Below, one piece after another: positions 8,948 to 17,940 of a stretch of DNA of 64,000 nt. A program made the position numbers and the translations under genes. How positions within the stretch are numbered: the stretch's first letter is position 1; each line of letters begins with the position of its first letter. Below the pieces are notes generated by a model. The model saw only the letters and a program-made list of their open reading frames with translations, made no database searches and was not told the origin of the DNA. This DNA is from Flavobacterium sp. SLB02 (GTDB lineage Bacteria > Bacteroidota > Bacteroidia > Flavobacteriales > Flavobacteriaceae), in assembly GCF_009664855.1 (NCBI RefSeq), contig NZ_CP045928.1:434001-498000 (forward strand). The letters are read 5' to 3'.

Positions 8948-10018
8948 TTATTGAACTTTAACTGTCCATCCAAAAGTATCTTCAGAAAGTTTGTTTTGAA
9001 GACTTGTTAGTTTTTCTTTTAAAAGAGAAGCGTATGAATTCTCAACCGGAGTCATTTCATAATAAATATCCTGATAAGAGAAACCTTTAATAACGCTGAT
9101 CACCGCAGCAGTTCCTGCTCCGAAGATTTCTTTCAAAGATCCGTTTTTAGCAGCTTCTACCAATTCTGAAACAATAACAGGACGAACTTCTACATTAAGA
9201 CCTTCTTTTTCTGCCATGGCAATCAAACTTTTTCTGGTAATACCATCTAAAATTCTTTCGCTTGTTGGAGCAGTTAATAAAGTATCATTAATTCTAAAGA
9301 AAACGTTCATTGTTCCCGCTTCTTCTAGTTTTGTATGTGTTGCATCGTCTGTCCAGATTACTTGCTGGAAACCATCTTTGTTAGCCAGGTTAGTTGGATA
9401 AAACTGTGCAGCGTAATTTCCGGCAGCTTTTGCAGCTCCAATTCCACCATTTGCAGCTCTACTATAATGTTCTGCTATAATTACTTTTACTTCGCCGGCA
9501 TAATAAGATTGTGCAGGAGAAAGTAAAATCATGAATTTATATTCATCAGAAGGATTAGCTACAACGCCAGCGCCAGTAGCAATCATAAAAGGACGGATGT
9601 ACATGCTGCTTCCGTTTCCTTTTTGAATCCATTCCTGATCGATTTTCAATAATTCATTCAAACCATCCATAAAAATAGATTCCGGAACTTCCGGCATTGC
9701 CATACGAACTGCAGAATTATTAAAACGCTTGAAGTTTTCATCAGGTCTAAACAACCAAACATCGTTATTGTCATCTTTGTAAGCTTTCATTCCTTCAAAA
9801 ATAGCTTGTCCGTAATGAAAGACTTTTGAAGAAGGATCCATTAAAATTGGAGCATAAGGCTTAATGACAGGATTTTGCCACTCTCCATTTTTAAAATCAC
9901 ATTCGAATAAATGGTCTGTAAAAACAGCACCAAAGCTTAAGTTTTGAAAGTCTACTCCGCTTATTTTTGACGAAGTTGCTTTTCTGATTTCAATTTTGCT
10001 TGTTTGAGTTGTACTCAT
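8948..10018 (-). CDS. ilvE: Branched-chain amino acid aminotransferase
   Basis: 356 residues, fold-type IV PLP enzyme of the long (eukaryote-like) BCAT subgroup. Visible are the N-terminal substrate loop (FHYGQAIFEGMKAY), YIRPFMIATG, the PLP lysine at about 197 in GGIGAAKAAGNYAA, and the phosphate-binding LEEAGTMNVFF and GTAAVIS segments. It interconverts Leu/Ile/Val and their 2-oxo acids with glutamate in the cytoplasm. It stands alone here, with no other ilv or leu genes, and a terminator follows. Confidence 0.93.
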   Translation of the reverse strand: MSTTQTSKIEIRKATSSKISGVDFQNLSFGAVFTDHLFECDFKNGEWQNPVIKPYAPILMDPSSKVFHYGQAIFEGMKAYKDDNNDVWLFRPDENFKRFNNSAVRMAMPEVPESIFMDGLNELLKIDQEWIQKGNGSSMYIRPFMIATGAGVVANPSDEYKFMILLSPAQSYYAGEVKVIIAEHYSRAANGGIGAAKAAGNYAAQFYPTNLANKDGFQQVIWTDDATHTKLEEAGTMNVFFRINDTLLTAPTSERILDGITRKSLIAMAEKEGLNVEVRPVIVSELVEAAKNGSLKEIFGAGTAAVISVIKGFSYQDIYYEMTPVENSYASLLKEKLTSLQNKLSEDTFGWTVKVQ

Positions 10019-10326
10019 AATTATGTAAAGTTTTTATGTAATTTTCATTGTAAAAGAAAGAATCTAAAACAATGATTTGGTGTGAAATAGAATTTACTGA
10101 ATGCAAAATTAAGTAAAAATATATAAATTCCTTGGTAAAACTGCATTAATTATGCCGTTTAACTGAGATTTATTTATCTTATAATAAAGTGAAAAAATTA
10201 AGAGAGTTTTATAAAGAATTTATGAAAAAACAGCCGTTTTTTAAGGCTTTACGCATTTGTTTTGATTAAATTTGACTGTTAAAAAACACCAAAATCCGGT
10301 AAATCCATATAATAAAGATCTAAAAA
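10019..10326. promoter_or_regulatory. Divergent promoter region of ilvE and mnmD
   Basis: 308 bases without a gene. On the minus strand 10104-10111 reads TAATTTTG (-7 box for ilvE, about 85 bases before its start). On the plus strand 10267-10274 reads TAAATTTG (-7 box for mnmD, about 53 bases before its GTG). No hairpin or leader peptide stands out. Confidence 0.5.
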
Positions 10327-10992
10327 GTGAAAAGAGAAATAATTAAAACGCTAGATGGCTCAACGACAATTCATTTGCAGGAGTGGGATGAGTGTTACCA
10401 TTCTAAACACGGTGCCATTCAGGAAGCAAAACATGTATTTATAAAAAACGGACTTTCATTATTTGAAGGTAATCCGGTAAGTATTATGGAAATTGGTTTT
10501 GGAACGGGTTTGAATGCTTTTATCACTTTTTTAGAATCGATTCAAAAAAATCAAGTTATTGATTATGTTGGGGTAGAGGCTTATCCGGTTGAGGCAGATG
10601 AGGTTTTAGGGATGAATTATGTTACTGAACTGGGTGCATTGGAATTTGAGAACATTTTTGAGAAAATGCATAAATGCGAATGGAATAAAAAAAATGAAAT
10701 TTGCAGCTCGTTCTCGTTAACCAAAAGGAAACAATTTTTTCATGAAATAGACGATTTTGAAACTTTTGATTTGATTTACTTTGACGCCTTTGGATACAGG
10801 GTGCAGCCGGAGTTGTGGAGTACTGAAATTTTCAGGAAAATGTACAAGAGTTTAAAGCCAAATGGAGTTTTGGTAACCTATGCTGCGCGCGGAGTTGTTA
10901 AAAGAAGTATGATAGAAGTTGGATTCACTGTAGAGAAATTAGCAGGTCCTCCTGGAAAACGAGAGATGTTTCGAGCCTTTAAAAAGGTTTAA
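10327..10992 (+). CDS. mnmD: tRNA 5-methylaminomethyl-2-thiouridine methyltransferase MnmD
   Basis: 221 residues with a GTG start, chosen because MKREIIKTLDGSTTIHLQEW is the normal N-terminus of this family. The SAM-binding motif is IMEIGFGTGLNAF, and the C-terminus contains GPPGKREMFRA. It completes the mnm5s2U34 modification of tRNA wobble uridines. This is the stand-alone methyltransferase form without the FAD-oxidoreductase (MnmC1) domain, as usual in Bacteroidota. A -7 box lies at 10267-10274. Confidence 0.9.
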   Translation: MKREIIKTLDGSTTIHLQEWDECYHSKHGAIQEAKHVFIKNGLSLFEGNPVSIMEIGFGTGLNAFITFLESIQKNQVIDYVGVEAYPVEADEVLGMNYVTELGALEFENIFEKMHKCEWNKKNEICSSFSLTKRKQFFHEIDDFETFDLIYFDAFGYRVQPELWSTEIFRKMYKSLKPNGVLVTYAARGVVKRSMIEVGFTVEKLAGPPGKREMFRAFKKV

Positions 10993-11104
10993 ATGAATTG
11001 TTTAGAACCATTCTATATTGATTTATACATATTAAGAAAACGTATTCGTTGCTAAAGTTTTTAAAATAATAAGTTAAAATGAATGCATATGAATGATATT
11101 TGAT

Positions 11105-11112
11105 TAAATTTG
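11105..11112 (+). promoter_or_regulatory. -7 box for the 65-residue gene
   Basis: Reads TAAATTTG. It overlaps the only upstream in-frame alternative start (TTG at 11110), which argues for the ATG at 11158. Confidence 0.5.
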
Positions 11113-11157
11113 TGCGAGTTTAGAAATATAGATAACCCCCGAAAATCTTATTTTATT

Positions 11158-11355
11158 ATGTCAAAAATGATGTTTGATTACACGAAATCAATACTTGAGA
11201 GAGTGAGTTTCGATCCGATACTTTTCTGTAAAGAACTAGAAAAAGCTATCAAAACGCTGTTACCATACGAAATGGAGCAATTGCAAGAATGGTTGATGAA
11301 TTTTATTATTGAGAAACCAGAACTAAAACAAAGTTTACTACTAATCAAAGTATAA
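11158..11355 (+). CDS. Small helical protein of unknown function
   Basis: 65 residues beginning MSKMMFDYTKSILERVSFDP, probably three helices with a mixed charged surface and no signal or membrane segment. I recognise similar small flavobacterial proteins by general look only and can give no function. It has its own promoter (11105-11112) and a strong terminator directly after the stop, so it is a separate unit between mnmD and oxyR. Confidence 0.65.
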   Translation: MSKMMFDYTKSILERVSFDPILFCKELEKAIKTLLPYEMEQLQEWLMNFIIEKPELKQSLLLIKV

Positions 11356-11386
11356 AAAAAAGGAGCCGAATTGGCTCCTTTTTTTA
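11353..11386. terminator. Bidirectional terminator
   Basis: Arms AAAAAAAGGAGCC and GGCTCCTTTTTTT around a short loop. It serves the 65-residue gene (+) and oxyR (-). Confidence 0.85.
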
Positions 11387-11389
11387 TGT

Positions 11390-12331
11390 CTATTTCTTTT
11401 GTAGCGGACTTACAATTTGAACGTTCTGAAAAACAATTGCTCCTTTTACAACTCCGGCAATTGTAGATCTTAGCGCGTCAATGATTTGCATTTTTAATTC
11501 GCTCTTGGGGTAAATTAAACTTACCTCACGAGCAGGTTTTGGTTCCTTAAAATTTCGTAGTTTCAGCTTATCGGAATCTTTTAAGTCTAAGGTGTGCAAG
11601 TACGGAAGTAGCGTTGTGCCCAAACCTTCGTCGGCTAATTTTATAAGGGTTTCAAAGCTTCCGCTTTGTATCTGAAAATTATTCTGGTCGATATCAGTCC
11701 CATTTTTGCATAAATTCAAAATCCCGTCTCTAAAACAATGACCGTCCTGCAAAAGTAAAATTTCATTGATGTTTAAATCTGCAATTTCAATTTCCTCTTT
11801 CTGAAAACTAGCGTGATGTTCCGGTATGTAAGCTACAAACGGCTCAAAGTACAAAACAATCTCTTTTATTTTTTCATCTTCAAGCGGAGTGGCAGCAATA
11901 GCAGCATCAAGATGACCATTTTTTAATTTTACAATAATTTCATCGGTATTAAGCTCTTCGATTAAGAGTTTTACTTTTGGATATTTTTTGATGAAGTTGT
12001 TTAAAAACATCGGTAAAAGAGTAGGCATGATCGTAGGGATGATTCCCAAACGAAATTCCCCTCCAATAAAACCTTTTTGCTGTTCTACGATATCTTTGAT
12101 TCTATCTGCTTCATTTACAATATTTTTAGCCTGATTTACTATTTTCTGACCAATATCTGTAAGCTGAATTGGTTTCTTACTTCTGTCAAAAATTAAAATA
12201 TTAAGCTCTTCTTCAATCTTCTGGATCTGCATACTTAATGTAGGTTGTGTAACAAAACATTTTTCGGCAGCAAGTGTAAAATTTTTGTGTTCGGCAACAG
12301 CTAACACATATTGTAATTGAGTAATCGTCAT
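11390..12331 (-). CDS. oxyR: OxyR-type LysR regulator of peroxide response
   Basis: 313 residues. It has an N-terminal LysR winged helix-turn-helix (residues 1-60, NFTLAAEKCFVTQPTLSMQI) and a periplasmic-binding-like sensor domain (about 90-300). The redox pair is at Cys199 and Cys208 in LLLQDGHCFRDGILNLC, the same spacing and numbering as the sensing cysteines of E. coli OxyR. Peroxide oxidation to a disulfide would activate transcription. It is divergent from dps, a classic OxyR target, with 107 bases between them. Confidence 0.92.
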   Translation of the reverse strand: MTITQLQYVLAVAEHKNFTLAAEKCFVTQPTLSMQIQKIEEELNILIFDRSKKPIQLTDIGQKIVNQAKNIVNEADRIKDIVEQQKGFIGGEFRLGIIPTIMPTLLPMFLNNFIKKYPKVKLLIEELNTDEIIVKLKNGHLDAAIAATPLEDEKIKEIVLYFEPFVAYIPEHHASFQKEEIEIADLNINEILLLQDGHCFRDGILNLCKNGTDIDQNNFQIQSGSFETLIKLADEGLGTTLLPYLHTLDLKDSDKLKLRNFKEPKPAREVSLIYPKSELKMQIIDALRSTIAGVVKGAIVFQNVQIVSPLQKK

Positions 12332-12403
12332 TTTGATAGTATTTTGTGATGCAAAAATAAGAAAATATAATTTTTTTTTATATTATTTTTAAAGAACTTA
12401 TAT

Positions 12404-12411
12404 TAAATTTG
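12404..12411 (+). promoter_or_regulatory. -7 box of the dps promoter
   Basis: Reads TAAATTTG, 27 bases before the dps ATG. The A/T-rich gap upstream would hold any OxyR site. I could not define one with confidence. Confidence 0.55.
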
Positions 12412-12438
12412 TAGTAAACTTATTATAAAACGAAAACT

Positions 12439-12918
12439 ATGAAAACAAATATTTTAGGATTACCTGTAAAAGAGTCAGAATTGTTAGTGAAGGAATTGAA
12501 TATTCTGTTGTCAAATTTTCAGGTATATTATCAAAACTTAAGAGGAATACACTGGAATATTCGTGGTAAACGTTTCTTTGATTTGCATGTTAAGTTTGAA
12601 GAATTGTATACAGATGCACAATTAAAAATTGACATGATAGCAGAAAGGGTACTTACAATTGGAGGAACTCCCCTACATACATTCGAAGATTATATTAAAA
12701 ACAACAAATTAGCTGTTGGAAAAAATATCTCAAATGACGAGAAAGCAGTTCATTTAATCATAAATTCTTTATCTGATTTATTAAAAATCGAAAGAGAAAT
12801 TTTGAACCAATCGGATGAAATTAATGACGAGGGGACAAATTCTCTAATGAGTGACTTCATTGCAGAGCAGGAAAAAACAATCTGGATGATGAGAGCATGG
12901 TTAGAAGAAGAATTGTAA
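12439..12918 (+). CDS. dps: Dps-family DNA-binding ferritin-like protein
   Basis: 159 residues of the Dps/bacterioferritin four-helix fold. The ferroxidase-site ligands are visible in HWNIRGKRFFDLHVKFEELY (His, Asp, Glu pattern), and a later helix carries DFIAEQEKTIWMMRAWLEE. Dps forms dodecamers that oxidise iron with peroxide and protect DNA. Its position opposite oxyR suggests peroxide induction. A terminator hairpin follows. Confidence 0.92.
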   Translation: MKTNILGLPVKESELLVKELNILLSNFQVYYQNLRGIHWNIRGKRFFDLHVKFEELYTDAQLKIDMIAERVLTIGGTPLHTFEDYIKNNKLAVGKNISNDEKAVHLIINSLSDLLKIEREILNQSDEINDEGTNSLMSDFIAEQEKTIWMMRAWLEEEL

Positions 12919-12940
12919 ATCCTTGTTTATAAAACAATTA

Positions 12941-12977
12941 AAAGCAGAATTGTCTCATTTGATAATTCTGCTTTTTT
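12941..12977 (+). terminator. Terminator of dps
   Basis: Arms AAAGCAGAATT and AATTCTGC followed by a T-run. Confidence 0.75.
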
Positions 12978-13037
12978 GTTATTGTTAAATTTGTATAAAA
13001 ATTTTGCTCTCAAGCTTTGATTTTATTTGTTTAACAC

Positions 13038-13045
13038 TATTTTTG
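13038..13045 (+). promoter_or_regulatory. -7 box just upstream of a near-leaderless gene
   Basis: Reads TATTTTTG, ending 5 bases before the ATG at 13051. A start site about 5 bases downstream would give an almost leaderless mRNA. Confidence 0.45.
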
Positions 13046-13050
13046 CTTCG

Positions 13051-13332
13051 ATGAAAATACTAGCCCGCATATTATTATTCATATTTATCGCCTTCTTATC
13101 GACCCCGACAATTGTTCAGGCGATAAAGAAAGGGACAAATACGGCTATATCTTTCAATTGTGCAGAAGAGGAGGTTCATAAAGAACTTAAATCTGTTGTG
13201 CATCCTACAATATTAGAACATGAGGTTTTATTGCCTGTTTATATTCAAAAGAAAACGATTGTTTCTGAAAACATCGTAAAATTAGATAATATTTCTCCGA
13301 GCATATTTGCTCCACCTCCCAACTTAGTATAA
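13051..13332 (+). CDS. Small exported protein of unknown function
   Basis: 93 residues: a clear signal peptide (MKILARILLFIFIAFLSTPT, cleavage near VQA) and a mature part of about 70 residues with one Cys, ending in APPPNLV. I do not recognise the family. The ATG at 13051 is preferred over a TTG at 13027 that lies before the -7 box. It precedes the SulP gene by 85 bases on the same strand, so co-transcription is possible. Confidence 0.6.
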   Translation: MKILARILLFIFIAFLSTPTIVQAIKKGTNTAISFNCAEEEVHKELKSVVHPTILEHEVLLPVYIQKKTIVSENIVKLDNISPSIFAPPPNLV

Positions 13333-13417
13333 TACTTCCGATTATTTTGAACTACACTGCATTTTTGGTCAAATGTGGTAAATCTTTAATGAATAATTTT
13401 TTTAGTATTGTATTATT

Positions 13418-15067
13418 ATGACAAAAAAAATCAATCTTTTTGCCAACCTTAAATCTGATTTTGCTTCAGGTTTAGTGGTTTTTTTGGTGGCTCTTCCATT
13501 GTGTTTAGGTATTGCAATGGCTTCGGGAGCGCCGTTGTTTTCGGGTATTATCTCGGGTGTTATTGGTGGTATCATAGTTGGTTATTTAAGCCAGTCACAC
13601 ATTAGTGTTTCGGGACCGGCAGCTGGATTAACGGCTATTGTTTTAACCGCTATTACTGATTTTGGTGCTTTCGATGTGTTTTTAATGTCTGTTTTTATTG
13701 CGGGACTAATTCAGTTAGTATTAGGGTTTTTAAAAGCCGGAAGTATCTCCAATTATTTTCCAACAAATGTTATCGAGGGAATGTTAGCGGGTATCGGGAT
13801 CATTATTATCCTGAAACAATTGCCTCATGCTTTCGGCTATGATGCAGATTTTGAAGGTGATCAGGCTTTTGTTCAAAACGACGGAAGTAACTCATTTTCA
13901 TTTTTGTTTGATGTATTAAATCATATACATTTAGGAGCAGTAGTGGTTTCGCTTGTTTCTCTGGTTATATTGATCTCATGGGATAAAGTATCTTTTTTAA
14001 AGAAATTAAAATTAATTCCGGGAGCACTTGTTGCTGTTCTTATAGGTATAGCTTTAAATGAATTTTTTATAGCTACAGGAAGCTCATTGGCGATTGCAAA
14101 AGAACATTTGGTTTCATTGCCAGTTCCAAAGTCTTTTGATGAATTTAAATCTATTCTGATTACACCAAATTTTGCAGCGGTTACAAATCCTCAAGTTTGG
14201 GTAGTCGCTATTACAATTGCCATTGTAGCTTCTATAGAAACATTATTATGTATCGAAGCAGCAGACAGAATGGATGTTCAAAAACGTTATACTAACACCA
14301 ATGTGGAGCTTAGAGCGCAGGGTATAGGTAATATTGTGAGTTCACTTTTAGGAGGTTTACCAATGACATCAGTTGTGGTAAGATCATCTGCCAATAATAA
14401 TGCAGGTGCAAAATCAAAAATGTCGTCTATAATTCACGGTGTGCTCTTACTGATAAGTGTTTTGTCTATTCCGGCTATTTTAAATAAAATTCCATTGGCA
14501 ACTTTGGCAACTGTATTGATTTTAGTAGGATACAAATTAGCCAAACCGGCAACATTCAAACATTTTTGGGAGAAAGGAAAATACCAATTTATACCTTTTG
14601 TTGCTACCTTAGTATTTGTTGTAGCGACAGATTTACTTAAAGGTGTTGCTTTGGGAATTATCATCAGTGTAATTTTTGTATTAAGAGGAAACTTAAAAAG
14701 AGCTTACAGCTTCAAGAAAGAAGAATACGAAGACGGAGATGTTATCCATATCGACTTGGCTCAGGAAGTTTCATTCCTGAACAAAGCAGCTATTAAATTG
14801 ACATTGAATGAGATTCCGGAAAATTCTAAAGTAATTATTAATGCGCACGATACAGAGTATATTGCCCATGATGTTTTAGACTTAATTCGTGAGTTTAAGG
14901 AAACAAGAGCAATTGATGAAAATATCAAAGTAAAACTAAAAGGATTTAAAGAAGCTTACGAGCTCGAAAATTCACCGGATCTTAATAATCACGTATCTAT
15001 AGAACATTATTATGATGTTGCAAAGAGAGCATTGGTTAAAAAAGAAACGATAAAAGAAGATTTTTAA
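13418..15067 (+). CDS. SulP-family anion transporter with STAS domain, probably bicarbonate
   Basis: 549 residues. About 12-14 membrane segments span residues 10-420, beginning with the SulP signature region (VVFLVALPLCLGIAMASGAP) and SGPAAGLTAIV. A cytoplasmic STAS-like domain follows (about 440-540, VIHIDLAQEVSFLNKAAIK). SulP proteins move sulfate, bicarbonate or other anions. The carbonic anhydrase gene 120 bases downstream on the same strand makes bicarbonate the likeliest substrate, which is inference from context. Confidence 0.87.
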   Translation: MTKKINLFANLKSDFASGLVVFLVALPLCLGIAMASGAPLFSGIISGVIGGIIVGYLSQSHISVSGPAAGLTAIVLTAITDFGAFDVFLMSVFIAGLIQLVLGFLKAGSISNYFPTNVIEGMLAGIGIIIILKQLPHAFGYDADFEGDQAFVQNDGSNSFSFLFDVLNHIHLGAVVVSLVSLVILISWDKVSFLKKLKLIPGALVAVLIGIALNEFFIATGSSLAIAKEHLVSLPVPKSFDEFKSILITPNFAAVTNPQVWVVAITIAIVASIETLLCIEAADRMDVQKRYTNTNVELRAQGIGNIVSSLLGGLPMTSVVVRSSANNNAGAKSKMSSIIHGVLLLISVLSIPAILNKIPLATLATVLILVGYKLAKPATFKHFWEKGKYQFIPFVATLVFVVATDLLKGVALGIIISVIFVLRGNLKRAYSFKKEEYEDGDVIHIDLAQEVSFLNKAAIKLTLNEIPENSKVIINAHDTEYIAHDVLDLIREFKETRAIDENIKVKLKGFKEAYELENSPDLNNHVSIEHYYDVAKRALVKKETIKEDF

Positions 15068-15190
15068 ACAAATTAAATTAATTAAAGGTATTTCTTCATT
15101 GTGAGAAATATTAAAAATTAGATAACTTTACAATAGTTATTTTAATATGTTTAAACACGTAGAAATACCATTCAAAAAAACAAAAAAACA

Positions 15191-15829
15191 ATGAGAAAGT
15201 TTTATGAGCAGTTATTAGAAAATAATAAAGAATGGGTTGAAAAATCATTAGCATTAGACCCTAACTTTTTTGCAGATTTAGCAAAAGGACAAACTCCGCC
15301 ATTATTATGGATTGGATGTTCTGACAGCCGTGTTCCTGCAAATGAGATTATAGGGGCAAAACCGGGAGAAGTTTTTGTACATCGTAATATTGCCAATATG
15401 GTCGTGCACTCTGATATGAATATGTTGAGTGTTCTGGATTATGCAGTAAATGTCCTTAAAGTAAAACACGTTATTGTTTGCGGACATTACGGTTGTGGCG
15501 GTGTAAAAGCAGCGATGGGAAATATGTCTGTTGGAATTATCGACAACTGGATTCGTCACATTAAAGATGAATACCGTTTGCATGACAAATACTTAAATTC
15601 GATTGAAGATGAAACAGAACGTTTTAATGCTTTTGTTGAAATCAATGCTAAAGAGCAAGTATACAACCTGGCAAAAACATCAATTGTACAAGGCGCCTGG
15701 AAAAACGGTCAGGATTTAATGCTTCACGGATGGGTTTACGGATTAAATTCAGGTTTTGTAACTGATTTGAATGTAAATATCGCTTCGAATGAGGAATTAG
15801 ATGAAGTTTATCAGCTAAGTAATCTATAA
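15191..15829 (+). CDS. Beta-class carbonic anhydrase
   Basis: 212 residues. Zinc ligands Cys43, His99 and Cys102 lie in WIGCSDSRVPA and VCGHYGCGGVKAA, with the Asp45/Arg47 catalytic dyad in the first motif. It interconverts CO2 and bicarbonate in the cytoplasm. It follows the SulP gene, suggesting a paired bicarbonate uptake and conversion unit. The bases CAAAAAAACA just before the ATG give no strong Shine-Dalgarno, as is usual in this phylum. A strong terminator follows. Confidence 0.93.
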   Translation: MRKFYEQLLENNKEWVEKSLALDPNFFADLAKGQTPPLLWIGCSDSRVPANEIIGAKPGEVFVHRNIANMVVHSDMNMLSVLDYAVNVLKVKHVIVCGHYGCGGVKAAMGNMSVGIIDNWIRHIKDEYRLHDKYLNSIEDETERFNAFVEINAKEQVYNLAKTSIVQGAWKNGQDLMLHGWVYGLNSGFVTDLNVNIASNEELDEVYQLSNL

Positions 15830-15837
15830 GAAAATAA

Positions 15838-15864
15838 AAAATCGCCTCAAAAGGGCGATTTTTT
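15838..15864. terminator. Terminator after the carbonic anhydrase gene
   Basis: Arms AAAATCGCC and GGGCGATTTT with a short loop and T-run. It sits between convergent genes. Confidence 0.8.
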
Positions 15865-15894
15865 TTAGAGCTTGTTTAAAATTTAAACAGGCTT

Positions 15895-17097
15895 TTATTC
15901 GTTTTCATCCAAATTTTCATTAAAAGCAGATGGTAATAAGGTTGGAATAAACTTGATTAAAATCGGCAATAGTAAACTTCCGCCCGGAAGTAAAAATATC
16001 GTTAACGACGGAATGGTTTTGCAAATATCCAAAAGTTGTTTTTTTACTTTTTTCTTTTCTTTGGCGTCCAGATCCCTGGTAGTAGAATAAGCCAATAGAA
16101 CCATTAATTCCTTGCTCTGAATAATTTCCTTAACCAGTCTGTTTTTGTTTCTTACAATCAGTTTTACAACGCTGTGGGTCATTTGATCGTAGAAATGCTT
16201 TACAGGATTAGAATAATTAAAATACGGAATTTTCTTTTTATGAGTTGTTATAAAATCATTGGTGGTATCGATGCTTTTGGTTACAAAATCATCAGAAACT
16301 CCCATCATTGAACCCAATGAGTATAAAAAGTACGCCTCTTCATTTTCTACAACACCATCGCTCCATAAAGCCATTCCGGCCATATCGATCAAATAATAAT
16401 GTTCCAGCGTATTGCTAAAATAATCCAGATGTAAGGTTTCAAGAGTATCTACGGTAACTTTTGAAAACTTCGAATATCGAATAGAAGCTTCAAAAAGTTT
16501 AATTAATAAATCGTCGTGTTGCGATTTTACGGTTTTGGTTTTTAAGGCCAGAGCCACAATCCCTAAAACAGTTTCTTCAATTCGTTTTAGATATTTGTCC
16601 GGAATCGATCCGTGCTCTAAATATTGTCTGAAAGCCAGAACATCAATAAACAAAAGCGCATTGGTTACTAAATGCGAAAAGTTTTTACTAATGATACTGT
16701 CATTCGTCTGAACGCGTTGATCTATTATGTTTTCTAGAGAAAGGGAAGGAGTATCTTTTGGAAGTAAAATTTTGAACAAATTAAATCCTTCAGGATTCAT
16801 TTCGTTATAAAACTTTAAAACTTCGGTAATAAAATTATTAGGTTCAAAACTTCTTTTTTCTAAACAAAAAACGCCGTACAAAGTATTTAATAAAGCGACT
16901 TTAGAAATTTCTGTCTTAAACCAGCCTTTTATAGGAACCGGAATTCGGGAGTCAATAGTTATGATATGACCGTAAATAAAACCAGTTTCTCTGACTTTAT
17001 AGTAAAACGAATCTGTAGTCTCAAAAGGAATAGCTTCTGAAAACTTTTGTTCACTAAAAAACTTGTCTATCCAACCTGGTGCTGATGGGTTAATCAT
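15895..17097 (-). CDS. LETM1-related protein
   Basis: 400 residues. The C-terminal 60 residues (LDICKTIPSLTIFLLPGGS, then LLPILIKFIPTLLPSAF) match the LETM1-like segment, including the hydrophobic PGGSLLLP core. The long N-terminal part is helical with no known motif. Similar flavobacterial proteins are named LETM1-related biofilm-associated protein in databases, a name I recall rather than verify. A membrane role is likely. Monocistronic and convergent with the carbonic anhydrase gene. Confidence 0.75.
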   Translation of the reverse strand: MINPSAPGWIDKFFSEQKFSEAIPFETTDSFYYKVRETGFIYGHIITIDSRIPVPIKGWFKTEISKVALLNTLYGVFCLEKRSFEPNNFITEVLKFYNEMNPEGFNLFKILLPKDTPSLSLENIIDQRVQTNDSIISKNFSHLVTNALLFIDVLAFRQYLEHGSIPDKYLKRIEETVLGIVALALKTKTVKSQHDDLLIKLFEASIRYSKFSKVTVDTLETLHLDYFSNTLEHYYLIDMAGMALWSDGVVENEEAYFLYSLGSMMGVSDDFVTKSIDTTNDFITTHKKKIPYFNYSNPVKHFYDQMTHSVVKLIVRNKNRLVKEIIQSKELMVLLAYSTTRDLDAKEKKKVKKQLLDICKTIPSLTIFLLPGGSLLLPILIKFIPTLLPSAFNENLDENE

Positions 17098-17159
17098 TAA
17101 CTTTAATTTATAGCTGCAAAGCTATATCTTTTTCTTGTGTTAGGATAAATTTTAAATGA

Positions 17160-17197
17160 AATAACCACTAGATTTTGTGAAAATGTAGTGGTTATTG
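17160..17197 (-). terminator. Terminator of sodC
   Basis: Arms AATAACCACTA and TAGTGGTTATT directly 3' of sodC on the minus strand, with T-rich flanks. Confidence 0.65.
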
Positions 17198-17202
17198 TCT
17201 TT

Positions 17203-17730
17203 TTATTTGATGATTCCGGCACAAGCGACTCTTCCGCCTGCATTTCCTGTTGGCTGTGTTGTAAAATCATCAGTTCCCTGATGTACAATCAAACCTTTTC
17301 CAAGAATATCTTTGTTTGCGTCTCCACAACCAATACACCATTCGTCAGTGGTTAATGTTATAGTTCCGTTACCTTTTGCATCAGCAGTAAAGTTCCCGAT
17401 ATCTCCTTTGTGGTATTCTGCAACGCCCCATTTTCCGTGTTTTTTAAAAGTTGGATTCCAGTGTCCTCCGGCTGAACTTCCGTCGGTAGAACTACAATCT
17501 GCTTTTTCGTGAATGTGTATGGCGTGAACTCCCGGAGTTAAACCAGTCATTTTGGCAACAAAAGTTACTTTGCCATTTTTCTCTGTAAAAGTAGCAGTTC
17601 CTGCAACGGCACTACTGCTTTTTGGCTCTAAGGCAACAGTCAGGGTTTTGGCATCATTTGATTTTGTATTGGTCTTACAGCCAATGATTAAAGCTGTAAT
17701 TATAGCGAAAGAAGTGATTATTTTTTTCAT
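17203..17730 (-). CDS. sodC: Cu/Zn superoxide dismutase lipoprotein
   Basis: 175 residues. The signal peptide ends in a lipobox (ITALIIGCKT), so it is probably a periplasm-facing lipoprotein. Copper ligands are His72, His74, His90 and His150. The zinc loop is HKGD (107-110). Cys79 and Cys170 fit the conserved disulfide in GNAGGRVAC. It converts superoxide to peroxide and oxygen outside the cytoplasm. Two further cysteines (EWCIGCGD, 132 and 135) sit before the last copper ligand, which I do not expect in the family. Confidence 0.92.
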   Translation of the reverse strand: MKKIITSFAIITALIIGCKTNTKSNDAKTLTVALEPKSSSAVAGTATFTEKNGKVTFVAKMTGLTPGVHAIHIHEKADCSSTDGSSAGGHWNPTFKKHGKWGVAEYHKGDIGNFTADAKGNGTITLTTDEWCIGCGDANKDILGKGLIVHQGTDDFTTQPTGNAGGRVACAGIIK

Positions 17731-17940
17731 GCGAAAGGCTTTTAAATTAAAGATTAAGTAAATTTAACATAAAATTCCGACATTGATTGACGCTAATAGT
17801 TAAAAAAATCTAAAACTATTGCGTGTAATTTAATGTTACTTTAAGTGAAGGACATCTTATTATTGCGTAATTTCGTATAAGCCCGAATTTAAAATTTTAG
17901 AAAGATCAGTATTGTTATTTTTAATTTAATCTGTAAAATT

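Noticed and set aside
12332..12438. OxyR operator in the oxyR-dps gap
   Set aside because: The gap is very A/T-rich and no ATAG-type spaced repeat stands out. A site is likely but cannot be pointed to.
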